From Piscicola geometra (lineage: Eukaryota; Annelida; Clitellata; Hirudinida; Piscicolidae), in contig OX030958.1 in NCBI GenBank assembly GCA_943735955.1, forward strand, positions 10,467,626 through 10,531,625: 64,000 nucleotides of DNA, read 5' to 3'. Of the stretch, positions 24,920 through 36,787 are shown one piece after another (positions within the stretch are counted from its first letter, which is position 1; each line of letters starts with the position of its first letter). The notes under the pieces are model-generated. The model saw only the letters and a list, made by a program, of their open reading frames with translations. It searched no databases and was not told the origin of the DNA. The translations under genes and the position numbers were made by a program.

Positions 24920-25800
24920 ATTTAAACGTTATAATATCGAATATATGTGACCAAGATTATTTGGTGTGTATAACGTTAAGCAGTGTCAGGAAAATTCCAA
25001 CAAAATTCAGAACCAGTTCCAATTTAGCAAAGTGAAACGGTTCGATTTTTATTGAAATTTGGATTAATGCTTAGTTTCAGATCGCTATCCTGCAACACGA
25101 ATGAAAAGTACATTTCTTCTAGTACTAGACATGATATTAAATAAATCCAGGCTTTAGTTATCATGGCATATAATTTCTGAATAAAAATAATTAAGAAAAG
25201 TTTCATTGGGATATCTTGATAGAGGGTATTTTCTTAAAACTGATTTATTCTTTAGAAAAGTACATTAATTTATAGCCTTAAGAGTATAGTAGCTTTAAAT
25301 CCTTTCAAACATTTTAAGTGTGCTATTTTAGATTGAATTTTAAATAATAATCAAAAGGTTTTATTGATAAATTCCAAAATGAATCAGCTTGAAACTGAAG
25401 TATAAAATGTGTCAAATGATATTTACAGACATAAATTTGAAAGAGATGTTTAATCAAAAAAATTATATCGAGATAATTAAAAAAAATTATTAGTCCTTAA
25501 ACAGTTTTTAGAATATTGCAATTCTTAACTAAAGTAACATTCACATCACCTCAAAACAAATATAGGGTAAGTTTTCTGAAACCTATGTAAATAATGAAAA
25601 ATTCATAAACAATATAACTAGTATACAAAGTTATAAATGTTTCATTGATTGAAATACTTAAAGTAACAAAATTAATAACATATTTGAGATAAATAGATAA
25701 AAAACAAATAATATTAAGACTAGCATATTTATAGTATCACAAAGCATTGATTTTTAGTTCAACAGCAACTTAGTTATTAATTAATAGTGTTAATAACTAG
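24920..25800. other. No gene seen
   Basis: AT-rich sequence between the relic and the 3' end of the minus-strand gene. Confidence 0.45.
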
Positions 25801-25820
25801 AATACTACAATGAATTTTCT

Positions 25821-26750
25821 TCAATTGAAACTTTTTTTAGCATTTAACTTTGAAGAACTTCTAAGAGAGTAGATATTTTTTTCTTTAATTTGGATTGTTG
25901 AAGATTCATTTAATTTCCTAACGAAATTAGGTTTATTGGGTTTATTTAAGAGGGTTGAAGAACAGTTTTTAATAGGAGTGCATGGGAGTGATTTTGATGA
26001 ATTCTTTACAAATTTTCTTGGAGGAGACCTTATAGAAATTCCATCCAAATCATTGTCTTCAGGAAAATCATATTTTTTAAATAGTTTCTTGAGGCATGAG
26101 TCAATGTTTTGAGGCAATATTTCTTTAATCCTTTCAGTTTGAGATGAACTTGAAAAGTCAGAAGGAAGCTGTGAAGAATTATCAATAGTTTCTCCATATA
26201 AATTTAGAAGAAGTGAGTTGGTTGGGGAAGAATTTGAAGGAGATAAAAATAAACTTTGAGGGATTTTAGAATTATCATTTTCTACTTTTTCTAAAAGCAT
26301 TTTTGATAAATCTTTTACATTTAAAGATTTTTTCAAAGAAAATTTTATCTTTTTACTATTTAACATTATTGAGTCTGTTCTTCTTTCTGGTGACATTGGA
26401 AAAAGACTATGTATCTTTAGTTCAAATGGTGAGTGTAAGCTCCTAAAGCAGCTTTTTTTCTTTTCACTGCACCACTCTGCATCTCCATAAAAACTGTCTT
26501 GGTCTGTGAAGTTTAGTTCTAAAGAAGAAGAACCAGCGGTTGAATCTGAATCAGGTCTAGGTAATGAATCTTTATTCAGGGAACTGCATGCAGAAACTAT
26601 AGAAGTGTAGCCTGAATCTAACCTGCTTTTGCGACTCAAATAATTATTTGTTTGAAGTTTGCTGAAAATATCAGTGCCTATTTTGCTTTTTGATAATTCC
26701 ATCATATTTTCACTTTCGTTATCATCGCTTGCAAAGGCAGAATTTTCCAT
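25821..26750 (-). CDS. Single-exon disordered protein with DSGxxS degron and CDK-type sites
   Basis: An uninterrupted 309-codon frame from ATG to stop, with no need for splicing. Residues 45-50 are DSGYTS, matching the beta-TrCP phosphodegron DSGxxS. Proline-directed sites occur at residues 107-108, 120-121, 170-171, 175-176, 242-243 and 258-259, some followed by basic residues (MSPERR, RSPPRK, CTPIK), as in CDK substrates. The rest is Ser/Asn-rich with a basic C-terminal third. This combination is known from cell-cycle regulators such as Emi and Bora proteins, but no zinc-binding region, F-box or other domain is seen, so the family is not assigned. Nuclear or cytoplasmic location is likely, as there is no signal peptide. 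Length and balanced codons make it a confident gene. Confidence 0.8.
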   Translation of the reverse strand: MENSAFASDDNESENMMELSKSKIGTDIFSKLQTNNYLSRKSRLDSGYTSIVSACSSLNKDSLPRPDSDSTAGSSSLELNFTDQDSFYGDAEWCSEKKKSCFRSLHSPFELKIHSLFPMSPERRTDSIMLNSKKIKFSLKKSLNVKDLSKMLLEKVENDNSKIPQSLFLSPSNSSPTNSLLLNLYGETIDNSSQLPSDFSSSSQTERIKEILPQNIDSCLKKLFKKYDFPEDNDLDGISIRSPPRKFVKNSSKSLPCTPIKNCSSTLLNKPNKPNFVRKLNESSTIQIKEKNIYSLRSSSKLNAKKSFN

Positions 26751-26759
26751 CGAATTTAT

Positions 26760-27265
26760 TATATCAAAACAGGTTTTATTATTATTATTATATTTATATT
26801 TTAAACAATTTTATTTAAAAATAAATGATTATTTTACATACGAAAGTGTGTTGAAAATCGTTTGTATTACTTTTACCCAGATGTTAGCAAGAAAGTGAGC
26901 ATGAAGCGTATAAACGGATTTATTATTAATTATGATGGACTTAAGTAAATTTACTAAATTAGTTTTAAAAAGTATATTGAAATTAACGGACCATATTTAA
27001 TGAATTTTTGCAAATATAATTGAACATATTAAAAATCAAAATATATCAATAATTATAATTTAAATTATTTTTTTACCATTAATAGATTTTTCAATTATTT
27101 TATTTTACAGTGATATAAAAAATTTTAAGTTTAAATATTATTTCATTAAGAAGTTATTTTTTTAATTTAAAAAAAAAAAAAAAACGTTTTTCATTTTTCG
27201 AAAAAACGTTAAATTCGTGAAAATTTATTTTTCCGATATTTTATTTATTTAATCAAACTATGTGA
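26760..27265. other. Upstream flank of the minus-strand gene
   Basis: AT-rich, with A- and T-runs near 27150-27190. Contains the presumed promoter of the 25821-26750 gene, but no clear TATA or initiator. The plus-strand frame 26659-26898 is a shadow and flank. Confidence 0.4.
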
Positions 27266-27540
27266 AAAAAAGTGGATCTGTTTTACATTTCCGCCACAAA
27301 CAAAAGTTTACTTTGAACTCGGTAATTATAAACGTAAACAACAATAGCTGATGAATCAGCTTTTGTTTGGTTTCTAACAATTACAAAAAGCGACAATTTT
27401 TCATTACATTTCGGCAAAATATTTGAAATCACGCCTGCAAAATAAATAAGTGCGATCAGCTGTGGTTGTTTATGTTTACAATTACCGAGTTCAACGTAAA
27501 CCTTGTTTGTGGCGGAAATGTGAAAGAGATCCAAAAAAGT
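27266..27540. mobile_element. Fold-back MITE with 8-bp target-site duplication
   Basis: Body 27274-27532 begins GGATCTGTTTTACATTTCCG and ends with its inverted counterpart. Inverted repeats are about 80 bp with roughly a dozen mismatches by eye. Both sides are flanked by AAAAAAGT (27266-27273 and 27533-27540), an exact 8-bp duplication, as made by hAT-superfamily (or P-like) transposases. No transposase is encoded; the 83-codon frame inside is chance. Confidence 0.85.
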
Positions 27541-28710
27541 TTGTTGTGATATTTTGACCCAAAAAAATCTAATTTTTAAAATATAAATGTGTTTCAGTAT
27601 AAATGAGTTTTAAATAATTCTAATCTCATCGCTAAATTCTATTCTTACTTCACCTCAACCCTTATTCTTCCCCGAACCCTAATAAGTAAAGATACAAAAA
27701 ACTTTTGTAAATAATTTATTATTATTGTTTTATTAATTTTTTTGAAGTGCTTTTTAGTCGTCCACTCGAATCATCAATAAAGTTTAATTAAAACAATTTA
27801 TTTTTTAATATAATAAAATTGAATTTATAATGAAAAAGAAGAAAAAAAATTTCATGAATTAAAAAAAAAAATATATTGTAACACCCTCAAATACGTTAAA
27901 AAAATAATGGCAAATAAAGTTTACACTAATTCTGGCACCACACCGAATGGAAATAGTTTTTATAACTATTATACAATATGGACTCTATATAAATTCTGAC
28001 ATCGTACCATCTCCCAAAATGTGTAATTTGTAAAACAGAATCCCGCCAGTAATGTACAAAAACATAATATATTTTAATATTTGATTTTATTGAAATTGTT
28101 TTTTTTAATTGATACAAATTAAAGTTTTCATTATTAATTTTTCCAATTTAATGAAAAAGAATTGTAAATCCTGGCAAACCCAGTTTTTACACAATATCTA
28201 GAATAAAAGTATTATTTTAACTTTACTAAATTTTCTACCAGTATTAGTACGTGTTCTAAAACCGTTAAATTTTAAAATATTAGTTTAAAGAAATGTCCAA
28301 GGGAAGTGAAACTTATTCATTTCCCAACTCTTATTCAGTTCTCTCCCGCTTCATACAGATGCTTCAACTACTAACTTAAGACATGAAAAAGCTGTTAAGA
28401 AACTTGTTAGGTTTTAGTTAATTAGAATATCTGAACTTTATTTGGGTAGATAAACTTGCTAACTTTATCGACGTTAATCATGTTTTCAAAAGAAAATAAC
28501 TTTAACAATAATTTTATAATTTATCGATTAAAAACAAGTTATCGTATTTAAACTTCATTTGAGAGAATTTAGCTAATTTTTTGAAATTTTATATAATTAC
28601 TCAGAAACAAGATTTTGTTAATGCGAAGAAATTAATAAGCAGTAAATAAAAATCACGCTCCTCTAAACATCAATCTATTGCATTATTGTAATCAGCTTCA
28701 TTAATTTCAC
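27541..28710. other. No gene seen, AT-rich
   Basis: A 28-codon ATG frame at about 28292 (starts MSKGSETYSFPNS) has good composition but no donor, and is not called. Confidence 0.4.
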
Positions 28711-28716
28711 TTACAG

Positions 28717-28790
28717 AGATAAACGAGGGTATTTGACACCTACTTATCTGGACATACACCAAGATTTTCTGACGTCTTCATTTTGTATCA
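28717..28790 (+). CDS. Candidate internal exon
   Basis: After TTTCACTTACAG, about 24 open codons (DKRGYLTPTYLDIHQDFLTS) run to a TTTT|GTATCA donor; the frame stays open to about 28815. It needs two bases upstream, which matches the end of the exon at 18728, but linkage over 10 kb across other genes is unproven. Confidence 0.35.
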
Positions 28791-28819
28791 CTAATTGTAA
28801 TGATCAAAACCGTAGATAA

Positions 28820-31150
28820 AATTGTTTAAAATAATAGTATAGATTTATTTGAAAAAAACAACAACAAAATTATATTTTTTTAAAAGTAAAATTAAAGAAT
28901 TTTTAGTTAAAGGTTTAAAAAATGTGAAGCTTTATATTGTAAAAATTTACGTCAAACCTTTTCAAAACAATATAATTTAACTTTTTCTTTATTCAAATGT
29001 TAATTGAATTTTAGTTCCCGCTATTGCAAGTTGAGTATAAAGAATGCTATCGAAATGTTCAAGCCTTTGAAAGATACATCTTTTCGTTTTTCATTTTAGT
29101 TTAAGAGAAATTCGGAAAAAGGTTTCTGAGGGTGCAGATGGCTGATGAGACCGAATCTGACAAGAAACATTGTTGCTGAAACAAAAATCACAATTAAGAC
29201 AAAGGATGTAGTATGACTTTTCCGGGCTTGTCACCGTCTTACATAAAAGCGCTATTTTAGATTTAAAAAATACTAAAAGATTGTTACTAAACGTCAATCC
29301 AGAGTCTGGATTCCAGACACATGATTTCAAGTAAACTCTGACGAGTCTCTGCGTTTCGACTATGATGCTGGGCTCAACTTTCAAAGTTCTAAGGCAAAAA
29401 CTTTGAATTCTAAGTTCAATATCAGCCTTTTTGACTGCGTAAAAGACAAAATCAATAACTCTTTTTTCCCAAACACAAATTTTTCATGTTTTAATCTTGA
29501 GTTTCACTTTGGACATATCAAGATAAAATCTTTAAAGCAAATCAATTAACGAGACTTTTTCGTAAATTAAAAAAACAGTATTGAGTTTGTAACATTAGAT
29601 GTTTTTTAATTTGAAAATGAATCTATGAAATATTGATTAGACATTGATTTACCGCTTATTAAAGCCCGTAAATAAGTAGGCTTGATATTTAGAGATTAAT
29701 TGGAAAAAGTATAAATCTTATTTTTAATATTTTTATTGTTTTTGGGATCATTTCACTCTTTTATTTGAAACACATTTAAAAATAATAAATCAGTTTAAGT
29801 GATAAGATTTGTCAAAACCATTGACATTTTTCTAAAATGAATAATTATTCATTTCAAAAATGAATTATAATGATTTTAATGAACATAATAATTTTTTTAT
29901 AAGTTTCTTTTACAATATTTTTAGCATCGATAATCTGTTATATTTATTAAGTTATATTTTTTCAAACTCTGCCATATTTTCTTCAGTTTTTAGTGTTTTT
30001 GAATTTTTTTTGGAGTATTTTAACCTATTGAATCGACCCATTTCACTATAACCTACAATTATCGGATATATTCAAAAAAGCAGTGAATTGTTTGTATGAA
30101 TATTCTTTAAGAATCATGAGTATAACCAAACATAGCATTTTCTAGTTAGTGAAAAGAAAAATAACTTATTATTTTTTATCAAAAAATACTCGTTGAAAAT
30201 ACTAATTTTTCAAAACCTAAAAACGAATAAATTTAAAATCGAATTTAACTCTATTCCATTTCACCAAAGAACTAAGAGTAAGCAATGGGTGCTTGGTACC
30301 CAATTAACGTGTAAAAATTATTTCAAGTTTTATGTCTCTTATACTAAGTAGAATTGGGTTTGTGGGTGAACTTTTTACTTTTCCAATAAATTTGATATAT
30401 ATTGTAGTTTCTTTCTTCAATAAAAACCGATCCAGTGATGACATGCGTTAAAAATATTTTTAAAATTAATATACCAAGTACAATATATATCAATTTTTGT
30501 TTTTATTTATGCATCATATGCATATAATAAAAACTAAAAATATTTTTTAGTGAAAAATACTGATGAACTTTCGCTGTATTCATTGAAATTTGGCATGCCA
30601 ACTTCAATTTCACATAATTTGTTTCTCAGGTCTTCTCCCTAAAGTAGATACGCGTACGTCGACATATATACATTAGGGTTATAACATTTTTGTGACCACA
30701 TATGGCCCTGTCTTACCAGACGGGTTTTAATGTAAATACACTAAAATAAAAATTGATTTTTGTTTCAATTTCAAGATCTTTACTTGAAAAACATTTTGTT
30801 TAATATGGTGGCATAGTGCAAATTGGAAACGTTTCTACTAATACAAAATAAAACAAAATTAAGTAGGAAAAAATCGAAAACTTTGAAGTTCGTTACGTCC
30901 ACTTGGAATATGGTTCACTAGGTTATTTCATGCATATTTAATCTTGAAAGTTGGTACTTTTGATGAAACCCCCCCCACACCCAAAAAACTAAATCGAAAA
31001 TTTAGGCTTAAGCCTCAGCGTTTTCAAGTAAATAGAAATCAATAGATAATTTTATTTACTCTAATTTAAAGATAATAAGGTTACATAATAGAATACTTAA
31101 AATAATATAATATTATAAATATTATTAAAAAATATTTGTGCCGCCCACAA
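28820..31150. other. No confident gene; weak coding-like island at 29090-29390
   Basis: The 29090-29390 stretch has higher G+C and open pieces in several frames on both strands, consistent with an old broken gene or element. The rest is AT-rich. Confidence 0.3.
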
Positions 31151-31366
31151 TACACTGGGCTTAAGCAGTGGCATGAATTGCAATTGGTTGAAACGAATAT
31201 AAAGATATATCATGTTACACAAAGTTTTATGGTGGAAATAAACTTTTATAGAAAACTAAAAGTGTAGTTGGACATGCACTTGACATGTGTTTTCAGCTGG
31301 TGGCTTCTGAGCTCAGGTAAACCTTGGAGCCGATTCAATGAGTTTCTCCTCTACCTTGAGTAAATA

Positions 31367-31616
31367 ATGGTATCCAGTGGGTTTTTTAAACAAAAACAAC
31401 AAATTCGGGCTTTTGCCAAGACAACAATAACTCTTATTCACCACTTCAATGATCTCACTGAGTTCTCAAGCCAAAACCCACAAATAAACAATCGCCTAGG
31501 CTGTCTAGTAAGAGAAGTTATGGAACCTCCCTATTTCAAATTGTTCTGGTGGTGTTTTTCGGCTTGGATGTGCATTTGGTGTCAGATGCAGCAGTTGAGC
31601 ACTTGGAGTAAGTCTA
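31367..31616 (+). other. Coding-like frame just before a SINE
   Basis: About 80 codons with balanced usage, a Trp/Cys-rich end (WWCFSAWMCIWCQMQ) and a GTAAGT at 31613. G+C is high compared with neighbours. It could be an exon or part of a mobile element adjoining the SINE at 31676. Unresolved. Confidence 0.3.
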
Positions 31617-31675
31617 TAAGGTAATTAATATTATGCAGCCTCTTCTTAAAACTAAACTGAATAATTAAATCTTTG

Positions 31676-31917
31676 GGGAGTGGGGATGGCTTAGATGGTA
31701 GACGTCGGACTTGCAACTTAAAGGTCGCCTGTTCGAATCCCTGATAGGCAACCGTGAACTATCATATACCTAGTGTATATGATGCGGTGTTTGCGACGTA
31801 TGCATTGAAAGACGTGTACGTCGTGTGGAGTGGCGTCTTTGGCGCATAAGGACCATGGTTCCTAGAACCATTGTAACATGGCCTGCGTCTGTCAAGCTGT
31901 GAACGATATAGACTATT
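31676..31917 (+). mobile_element. tRNA-derived SINE, family 1, copy 1
   Basis: Head resembles a tRNA. The A box TGGCTTAGATGG lies near 31688 and the B box TGTTCGAATCC near 31730, followed by a non-tRNA body and an A-rich tail (AAAAAAAATCG). Near-copies lie on the minus strand at 44597-44758 (head and part of the body) and 52770-52986 (nearly full length). A possible short duplication, AATAATTA, flanks it. The 31770-31964 minus frame is SINE sequence. Confidence 0.85.
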
Positions 31918-32039
31918 AAAAAAAATCGAATAAAATAATTATTTTTCAAATACATAAACATCAAATTGATTTTTAAACATTAAAAAAGTTTATTTCTTTT
32001 AATATATTAGTCGCTCTTAGGCACAAATGTTACTTATTT

Positions 32040-32420
32040 AAGTTTAAATTTTGTATTGTCTCAAATTGACTTTCAAAAGTGTTTGTGTCTTTACACCGCA
32101 CTTGAAGATGTCTTTGTAGCGAAAGTATGGCTGCCAAATGCTCTCCAACTTGAAACAAGCTCGCCAAAGAGACGTCTATCGGAAGTCAGCCGTATTCCGA
32201 TGCACATACCCAACTGGCTGTGACTTCACTGAAGAAAACATGTTTATGCTAAAAAAAGCTGCCCTCACCAGCATTTATTTATGTGTGACGCGGTCTCTCC
32301 ATGAGATTCCAAGCACGCGTCAAGACAGTGCATGTGGCAGAGTTGCTGAAATAAGTTTATTAACAAAATTTAAACTGCTTAAGGATTTTCGATTTCAGAT
32401 GTGACAAAAGAATTGACTCC
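32040..32420 (+). mobile_element. Coding-like relic downstream of the SINE
   Basis: Higher G+C, with two overlapping long open frames: 32138-32404, and another from about 32040 through a RKVWLPNALQLETSS-type segment to about 32225. Frame switching of this kind is typical of a decayed retrotransposon coding end. No diagnostic motif is seen, so this is a low-confidence call. Confidence 0.3.
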
Positions 32421-33560
32421 CTTAGCCTTTGATTAGTCAAAATCTAACCTGCCCGTCAGCAAGATGGTGGGAGAACCGGTTTAGTCACCTATTACCCGAC
32501 CAAGATTCAGGATGTACAAACTTCTGAAAAAGAGTTAAAGTCTATTAATTATTTCGTAAGTAAATATATAAATCACTTCAGAAAATTATTTTTAGCGAAT
32601 ATCATCATTAGATATATACTCTTTTTTGTTTATTTAGTGAATAATAAGAATAAATGTTATGACGAGTTATTTATTTTATAAATATGATAAATTCCAAATT
32701 AAAAAAGAGAATTATGGTTTTTATAAAGCATTGAGTATTTATTACTTGGAATAAATGGCTTCCGTTATTCATTTAGTTTCCTTGTCACATAACGGCTTAA
32801 AAGTATCTCCAGTGAATTTTTCAACGGGTTTCTGAATTATTGTCTTTTTTCTCATAATTTTCAAATGTCTGAACTACACTTTCCTTTTAGACATACAAAT
32901 GTAATCAAAATAAAAACTTTATGAATGCCCTTTTTTCTAATATGAAAAAATTGTTGAATAAATAATAATATTTTCTTTAATAAAGTAGTTTGCGGAATTT
33001 TGTTGATGAAATAAATTAAGTTAATTACACTTTTATTGACGTTCGATACGTGAGAAATGCATCCTTGCAGCGTAACTATCAATAACTTGAAATTTATTCT
33101 TAAATAAGAAATAAAGAAACATGAGCATGAATTCTAGTATTTATTTTTTAGCATAAATAATTCACGCCCCAAAACAGCTCACAAACCCTAATTTGTAAAA
33201 AAAAAATTAATTAAATTTTTAATTAATACATTCGTTTTGCTTGTTGGTGACTTTTATAAAAATTAGATCTTATTCAGTCAGATTAGGGAGAAAAGCTTGG
33301 TTCTCTAGACTATTCTTCTGATTATTTGACAAACAAAACGTTGTTTTTTTTCAAAAGGTTTTATATGGTATTTTGAAATTATAAGAAATTAAGGTATAAA
33401 CATTAAAACAAATAATCAGAAATCATTTTTTAAAATGGAAAAACAGCTGTAGAAGTGAATGACAACCAAGGCATCGCTGACTAGATATTAATGGAAAAAC
33501 TAAAATCGTCTAAATCCACTAAAATGAGTTGGAAAAAGATAAACTGGTCAAACTTTAAAG
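32421..33560. other. No gene seen
   Basis: AT-rich; nothing supported. Confidence 0.45.
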
Positions 33561-33567
33561 TTTTCAG

Positions 33568-33767
33568 AAAAGCAGTTTGAAGTACACAACTCATGAGATT
33601 AAAGTGATTAAAGGAAGATTTGTGTGGCTTGGGCGGTGTGTGCATTCGTGCGTTAAGGCACTAAGTGAGTGCTTTGTAGAGTCATTTGTTGGAGCTTGGC
33701 CTCAAAAAGGCGGGAATGGTGAAAGAAGCCATAAACAATCACAAGTTAACCACCCACCAAGACACTT
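33568..33767 (+). CDS. Candidate exon, 66 codons
   Basis: After AAGTTTTCAG the frame is open for 200 bases to a CACTT|GTGAGT donor, entering in phase 0 and leaving two bases. It encodes WLGRCVHSCVKALSECFVES, with three spaced cysteines, and then a polar tail. A second GTGAGT lies inside near 33660. The product is unknown. Confidence 0.35.
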
Positions 33768-34038
33768 GTGAGTACGATAAGTGAACGTTGAAAATGAAAT
33801 GTATTTTTTTTGCTTAGGTTTCTCTTAGATTTTCTTCGATTTCTCAAGATTTTTTAAAGATTTTTGAAGATTTTTATTTTACAATTATTTGATTTAATTT
33901 GGAAAAAAAAGCTCTTTTAAACTGAGTTTAAAATATTTTTAATACTGAATTACTAAAATGAGAAGATAATCAAGTGAAAACTTTAGAAATTTCACAAAGA
34001 AAAAAAGTAACTTAAATAATGGATGTGAGAAAACCACA

Positions 34039-34347
34039 TTAGTAATTTGGATTGCATTTAGATAACATTTGATTACATTTTTTACAAATAGATGCAATGT
34101 TGCATATCCCAAGGCATCTAGCGTTGCCTTGACTACCAAAAAAACTATCTATATAACAATCCGTACATGAAAATTGCTCGAAGCTATGCAGCGAATTATT
34201 CTTAGACAAAGATATAAAAAAATATTTTAAAACGAAAAGAATTGAAATAATCGTTTGGAAGAAAGATAAAAGGCAAGTTACTACAAGGTAGTACTTTTTC
34301 AATGAAAAAAATTGTAGAGACGGATGTAAGGAAACATATATTTTCAT
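34039..34347 (-). CDS. Small protein with hydrophobic segment and cysteine-rich tail
   Basis: A 102-codon ATG frame. Residues about 19-50 are strongly hydrophobic (membrane segment or internal signal), and the last 45 residues carry seven cysteines in the order C-x2-C-x15-C-x3-C-x5-C-x2-C-x6-C. Alternatively only the tail is coding: an acceptor-like TTTGTCTAAG precedes NNSLHSFEQF, making 34039-34202 a terminal exon. The CxxC pairs suggest metal binding or disulfides. No family is recognised. The overlapping minus frames at 33939-34139 and 34202-34423 are in other phases and are not called. Confidence 0.35.
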   Translation of the reverse strand: MKIYVSLHPSLQFFSLKKYYLVVTCLLSFFQTIISILFVLKYFFISLSKNNSLHSFEQFSCTDCYIDSFFGSQGNARCLGICNIASICKKCNQMLSKCNPNY

Positions 34348-34851
34348 TTTTTATAGACCCAAAACAAGTAAAGAAATAACTTGATGAATCACCAATAGAA
34401 AGAAGGACACAAAAGAAATTCATTCCTACTTACGTATTAAAAAATTAAATAAGAAAAAAAATTGTAAATGATTTTATTGAAAAAAGTGATTAATGATAAT
34501 TGTCATTAGTTTTACTGAAAAATGTTAAAATTTGAAATTTAATGTTTAATATAAGATTCATAATTTTATTAAATTTTTTTAAGGTTTAAATAATTGCCCT
34601 TCAATTTATTATATACACAAATATTGTTTTGTACTGCTAGGTATTGTGTAGCAGTTATAAGGGTGCGTTGCTAAGAAGTAAGGTACAAGTGACTTACGGC
34701 CACAAGCTCACATAAACTCAATGACTCAACTCTTAAGTAATATACATTTTTAGGGTATTTCCATACTTTTCAAGTGTTTCTGCTTGTGAGTATGTTGTTC
34801 TTTTTGTGTATAAATACATAAAAAGCACAGTGTGTTCATTTATTTTTTAAT

Positions 34852-35010
34852 TTGTGTATGCGTGTGTGGATGTGTGTTTTGTGTGTGTGTATGTATGTGT
34901 GTGTGTGTTTGTGTGTATATGTGTTTGTGTGTGTATGTATGTGTGTATGTGTGTGTGTGTATGTGCGTGTGTGCGTATTTGTGTGTGTATATTTGTGTGT
35001 TTGAGTTAAC
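34852..35010 (+). repeat. Degenerate (GT)n microsatellite
   Basis: GTGTGT runs broken by TAT and TTT. The Cys/Val-rich frame over it is an artefact. Confidence 0.9.
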
Positions 35011-35067
35011 AAAGTTCATAAAACGTATTTTATTATTATAATTGTTTTAAAAACACATTATTATCTC

Positions 35068-35352
35068 GTGATTAAACGACCCGTTAATAAATTCGATTTA
35101 ATTTCTCATTACATTAAAACATTTAAAAAGCTAATGTCATTCCAGAACCCGACGACCTTATTAGATTTAGACAAACTTTTATATGACATTAAAGCTTTTG
35201 AAAAAAGTCTCTGGCTCATAGATGTTTTTTATGGTTTCACATTCAATATTTTTTTTACTTTAAAAGTGAATAAGATTGTGATTTGGACTACTGGCTCAAG
35301 CTGGATAAAATTGTATCTCGATTATCTTTCAATTATACTTTTTTTGGTTTAA
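35068..35352 (+). CDS. Unrecognised open frame, possible exon
   Basis: Ninety-four open codons including LMSFQNPTTLLDLDKLLYDI, which looks coding, with an acceptor TCATTCCAG inside at about 35133. The C-terminal part is AT-driven and hydrophobic. It may be an exon of about 30-40 codons starting near 35134. Confidence 0.25.
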   Translation: MIKRPVNKFDLISHYIKTFKKLMSFQNPTTLLDLDKLLYDIKAFEKSLWLIDVFYGFTFNIFFTLKVNKIVIWTTGSSWIKLYLDYLSIILFLV

Positions 35353-35376
35353 AAAGATAAACAATAAAAAAGAAAT

Positions 35377-35398
35377 ATATATATATATATATATATAT
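35377..35398 (+). repeat. Short (AT)n tract
   Basis: About eleven AT units. Confidence 0.85.
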
Positions 35399-35409
35399 AA
35401 TCTACTACA

Positions 35410-36400
35410 TTATTAAAAACAACGTCTTTGAAAGCTAAAACTATCTTCGTTTTTTCTAATTTTGTAAACAGCCAATTTTTTAAATATCAGTATTTATAAA
35501 TATCTTAGCTTGAAGTTTATTTTAAAAGTCTTTAAAATTTTGATTTTACTATGTTTGAATAATATTTGCAAAATTAGCAAGCTATTCAAAAGATGTGCGA
35601 AAAATATAAATTTCTCGTTTCAAAAGTGATGGTTTCAAGAGACAAAAAGAAAAAGATAATAAGTCAAAAAAGTCTACTTATCTCTAAGAAGGTTTTGCGT
35701 GCCAAATTTTTAGTTCATGTTTTTTAAAATTATTTTTGAAGGTAAACTTGAAACTGAAAAAAAGAAAACAACTTAGGAGCTCCCATTCATCCGTATTACA
35801 TGGAAAAACTTTTAAGAATAACCATTAATTTAATAAAAAAAATTATATAAAAAACTGAAAGTGAATCTTAAATTTTAAAATAAGAAATTTAAAGGCAAAA
35901 GTTTTTAGAAAATTTTATTTTCACTGAAAATGAAAATTTTTTCAAAAAAAAGAAATGATTTAGAGACAAAATACATTTATACCGTTAAAAGAAAGTTTAC
36001 TCTGAGTTATGAGCAAACAGTTACTTTTTAATTTCAGAGTGAATTTAAATTAAATGTTTTTTATTAAAAAAGTATTAAATCAAAACAAACCCAAACTTCA
36101 TTTTTTCACATTCTCTACACAGAAGTCATGGATATTACATAGAGTTACACAGTAACTGCCATTTTAGATTATCTCTTGGATTGTTTTATTTTTAAAAGTT
36201 CGAAAAAATTAATAAAATTGCATAGTTTTTAATTATACTATCAATTTTAAAACATTCAAAGACTTTAAATCCACAAAATTAGGATAAAAAAATGTTTTTT
36301 TGTACTTTTTCAACCGATTTAGGGTTGTTATATTTGCAGAATTTTTTTAAAAGTTCCAAATATACAACACGTAAGTTTATTTATTTTTACTACAATTTTT
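35410..36400. other. No gene seen
   Basis: AT-rich; nothing supported. Confidence 0.45.
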
Positions 36401-36405
36401 TTGAA

Positions 36406-36472
36406 TACAATACAATACAAAACAACGACGAGTATTATTAACGTGGCGTAAACCCGGACGGGCTTCAAGACC
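36406..36472 (+). repeat. 67-bp dispersed repeat, copy 1
   Basis: Starts with TACAATACAATACAA and continues through GACGAGTATTATTAACGTGG to CGGGCTTCAAGACC. It matches 45736-45802 with two mismatches by eye. It contains the small palindrome CCCGGACGGG. Confidence 0.85.
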
Positions 36473-36566
36473 ACTTGGTTATGGAAAATTTGATAATAAT
36501 ATTAATGATAGATGAATAAATGGAAAGTATAGGAAAAGAAAGTTATTGAAATTTAACAATAAAATC

Positions 36567-36787
<221 letters not shown>

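Noticed and set aside
26659..26898. Plus-strand 79-codon frame
   Set aside because: Shadow of the minus-strand gene start plus AT-rich flank.
28292..28378. 28-codon frame starting MSKGSETYSF
   Set aside because: Good composition but no donor, promoter or downstream partner.
31676..31760. Functional tRNA gene
   Set aside because: A and B boxes are present, but the acceptor stem does not pair properly, a body and A-rich tail follow, and near-copies exist at 44.6 and 52.8 kb, so it is a SINE.
34832..35041. Cys/Val-rich 69-codon frame that looks like a cysteine-rich peptide
   Set aside because: It is the (GT)n microsatellite; the cysteines come from TGTGTG and have no fixed spacing.
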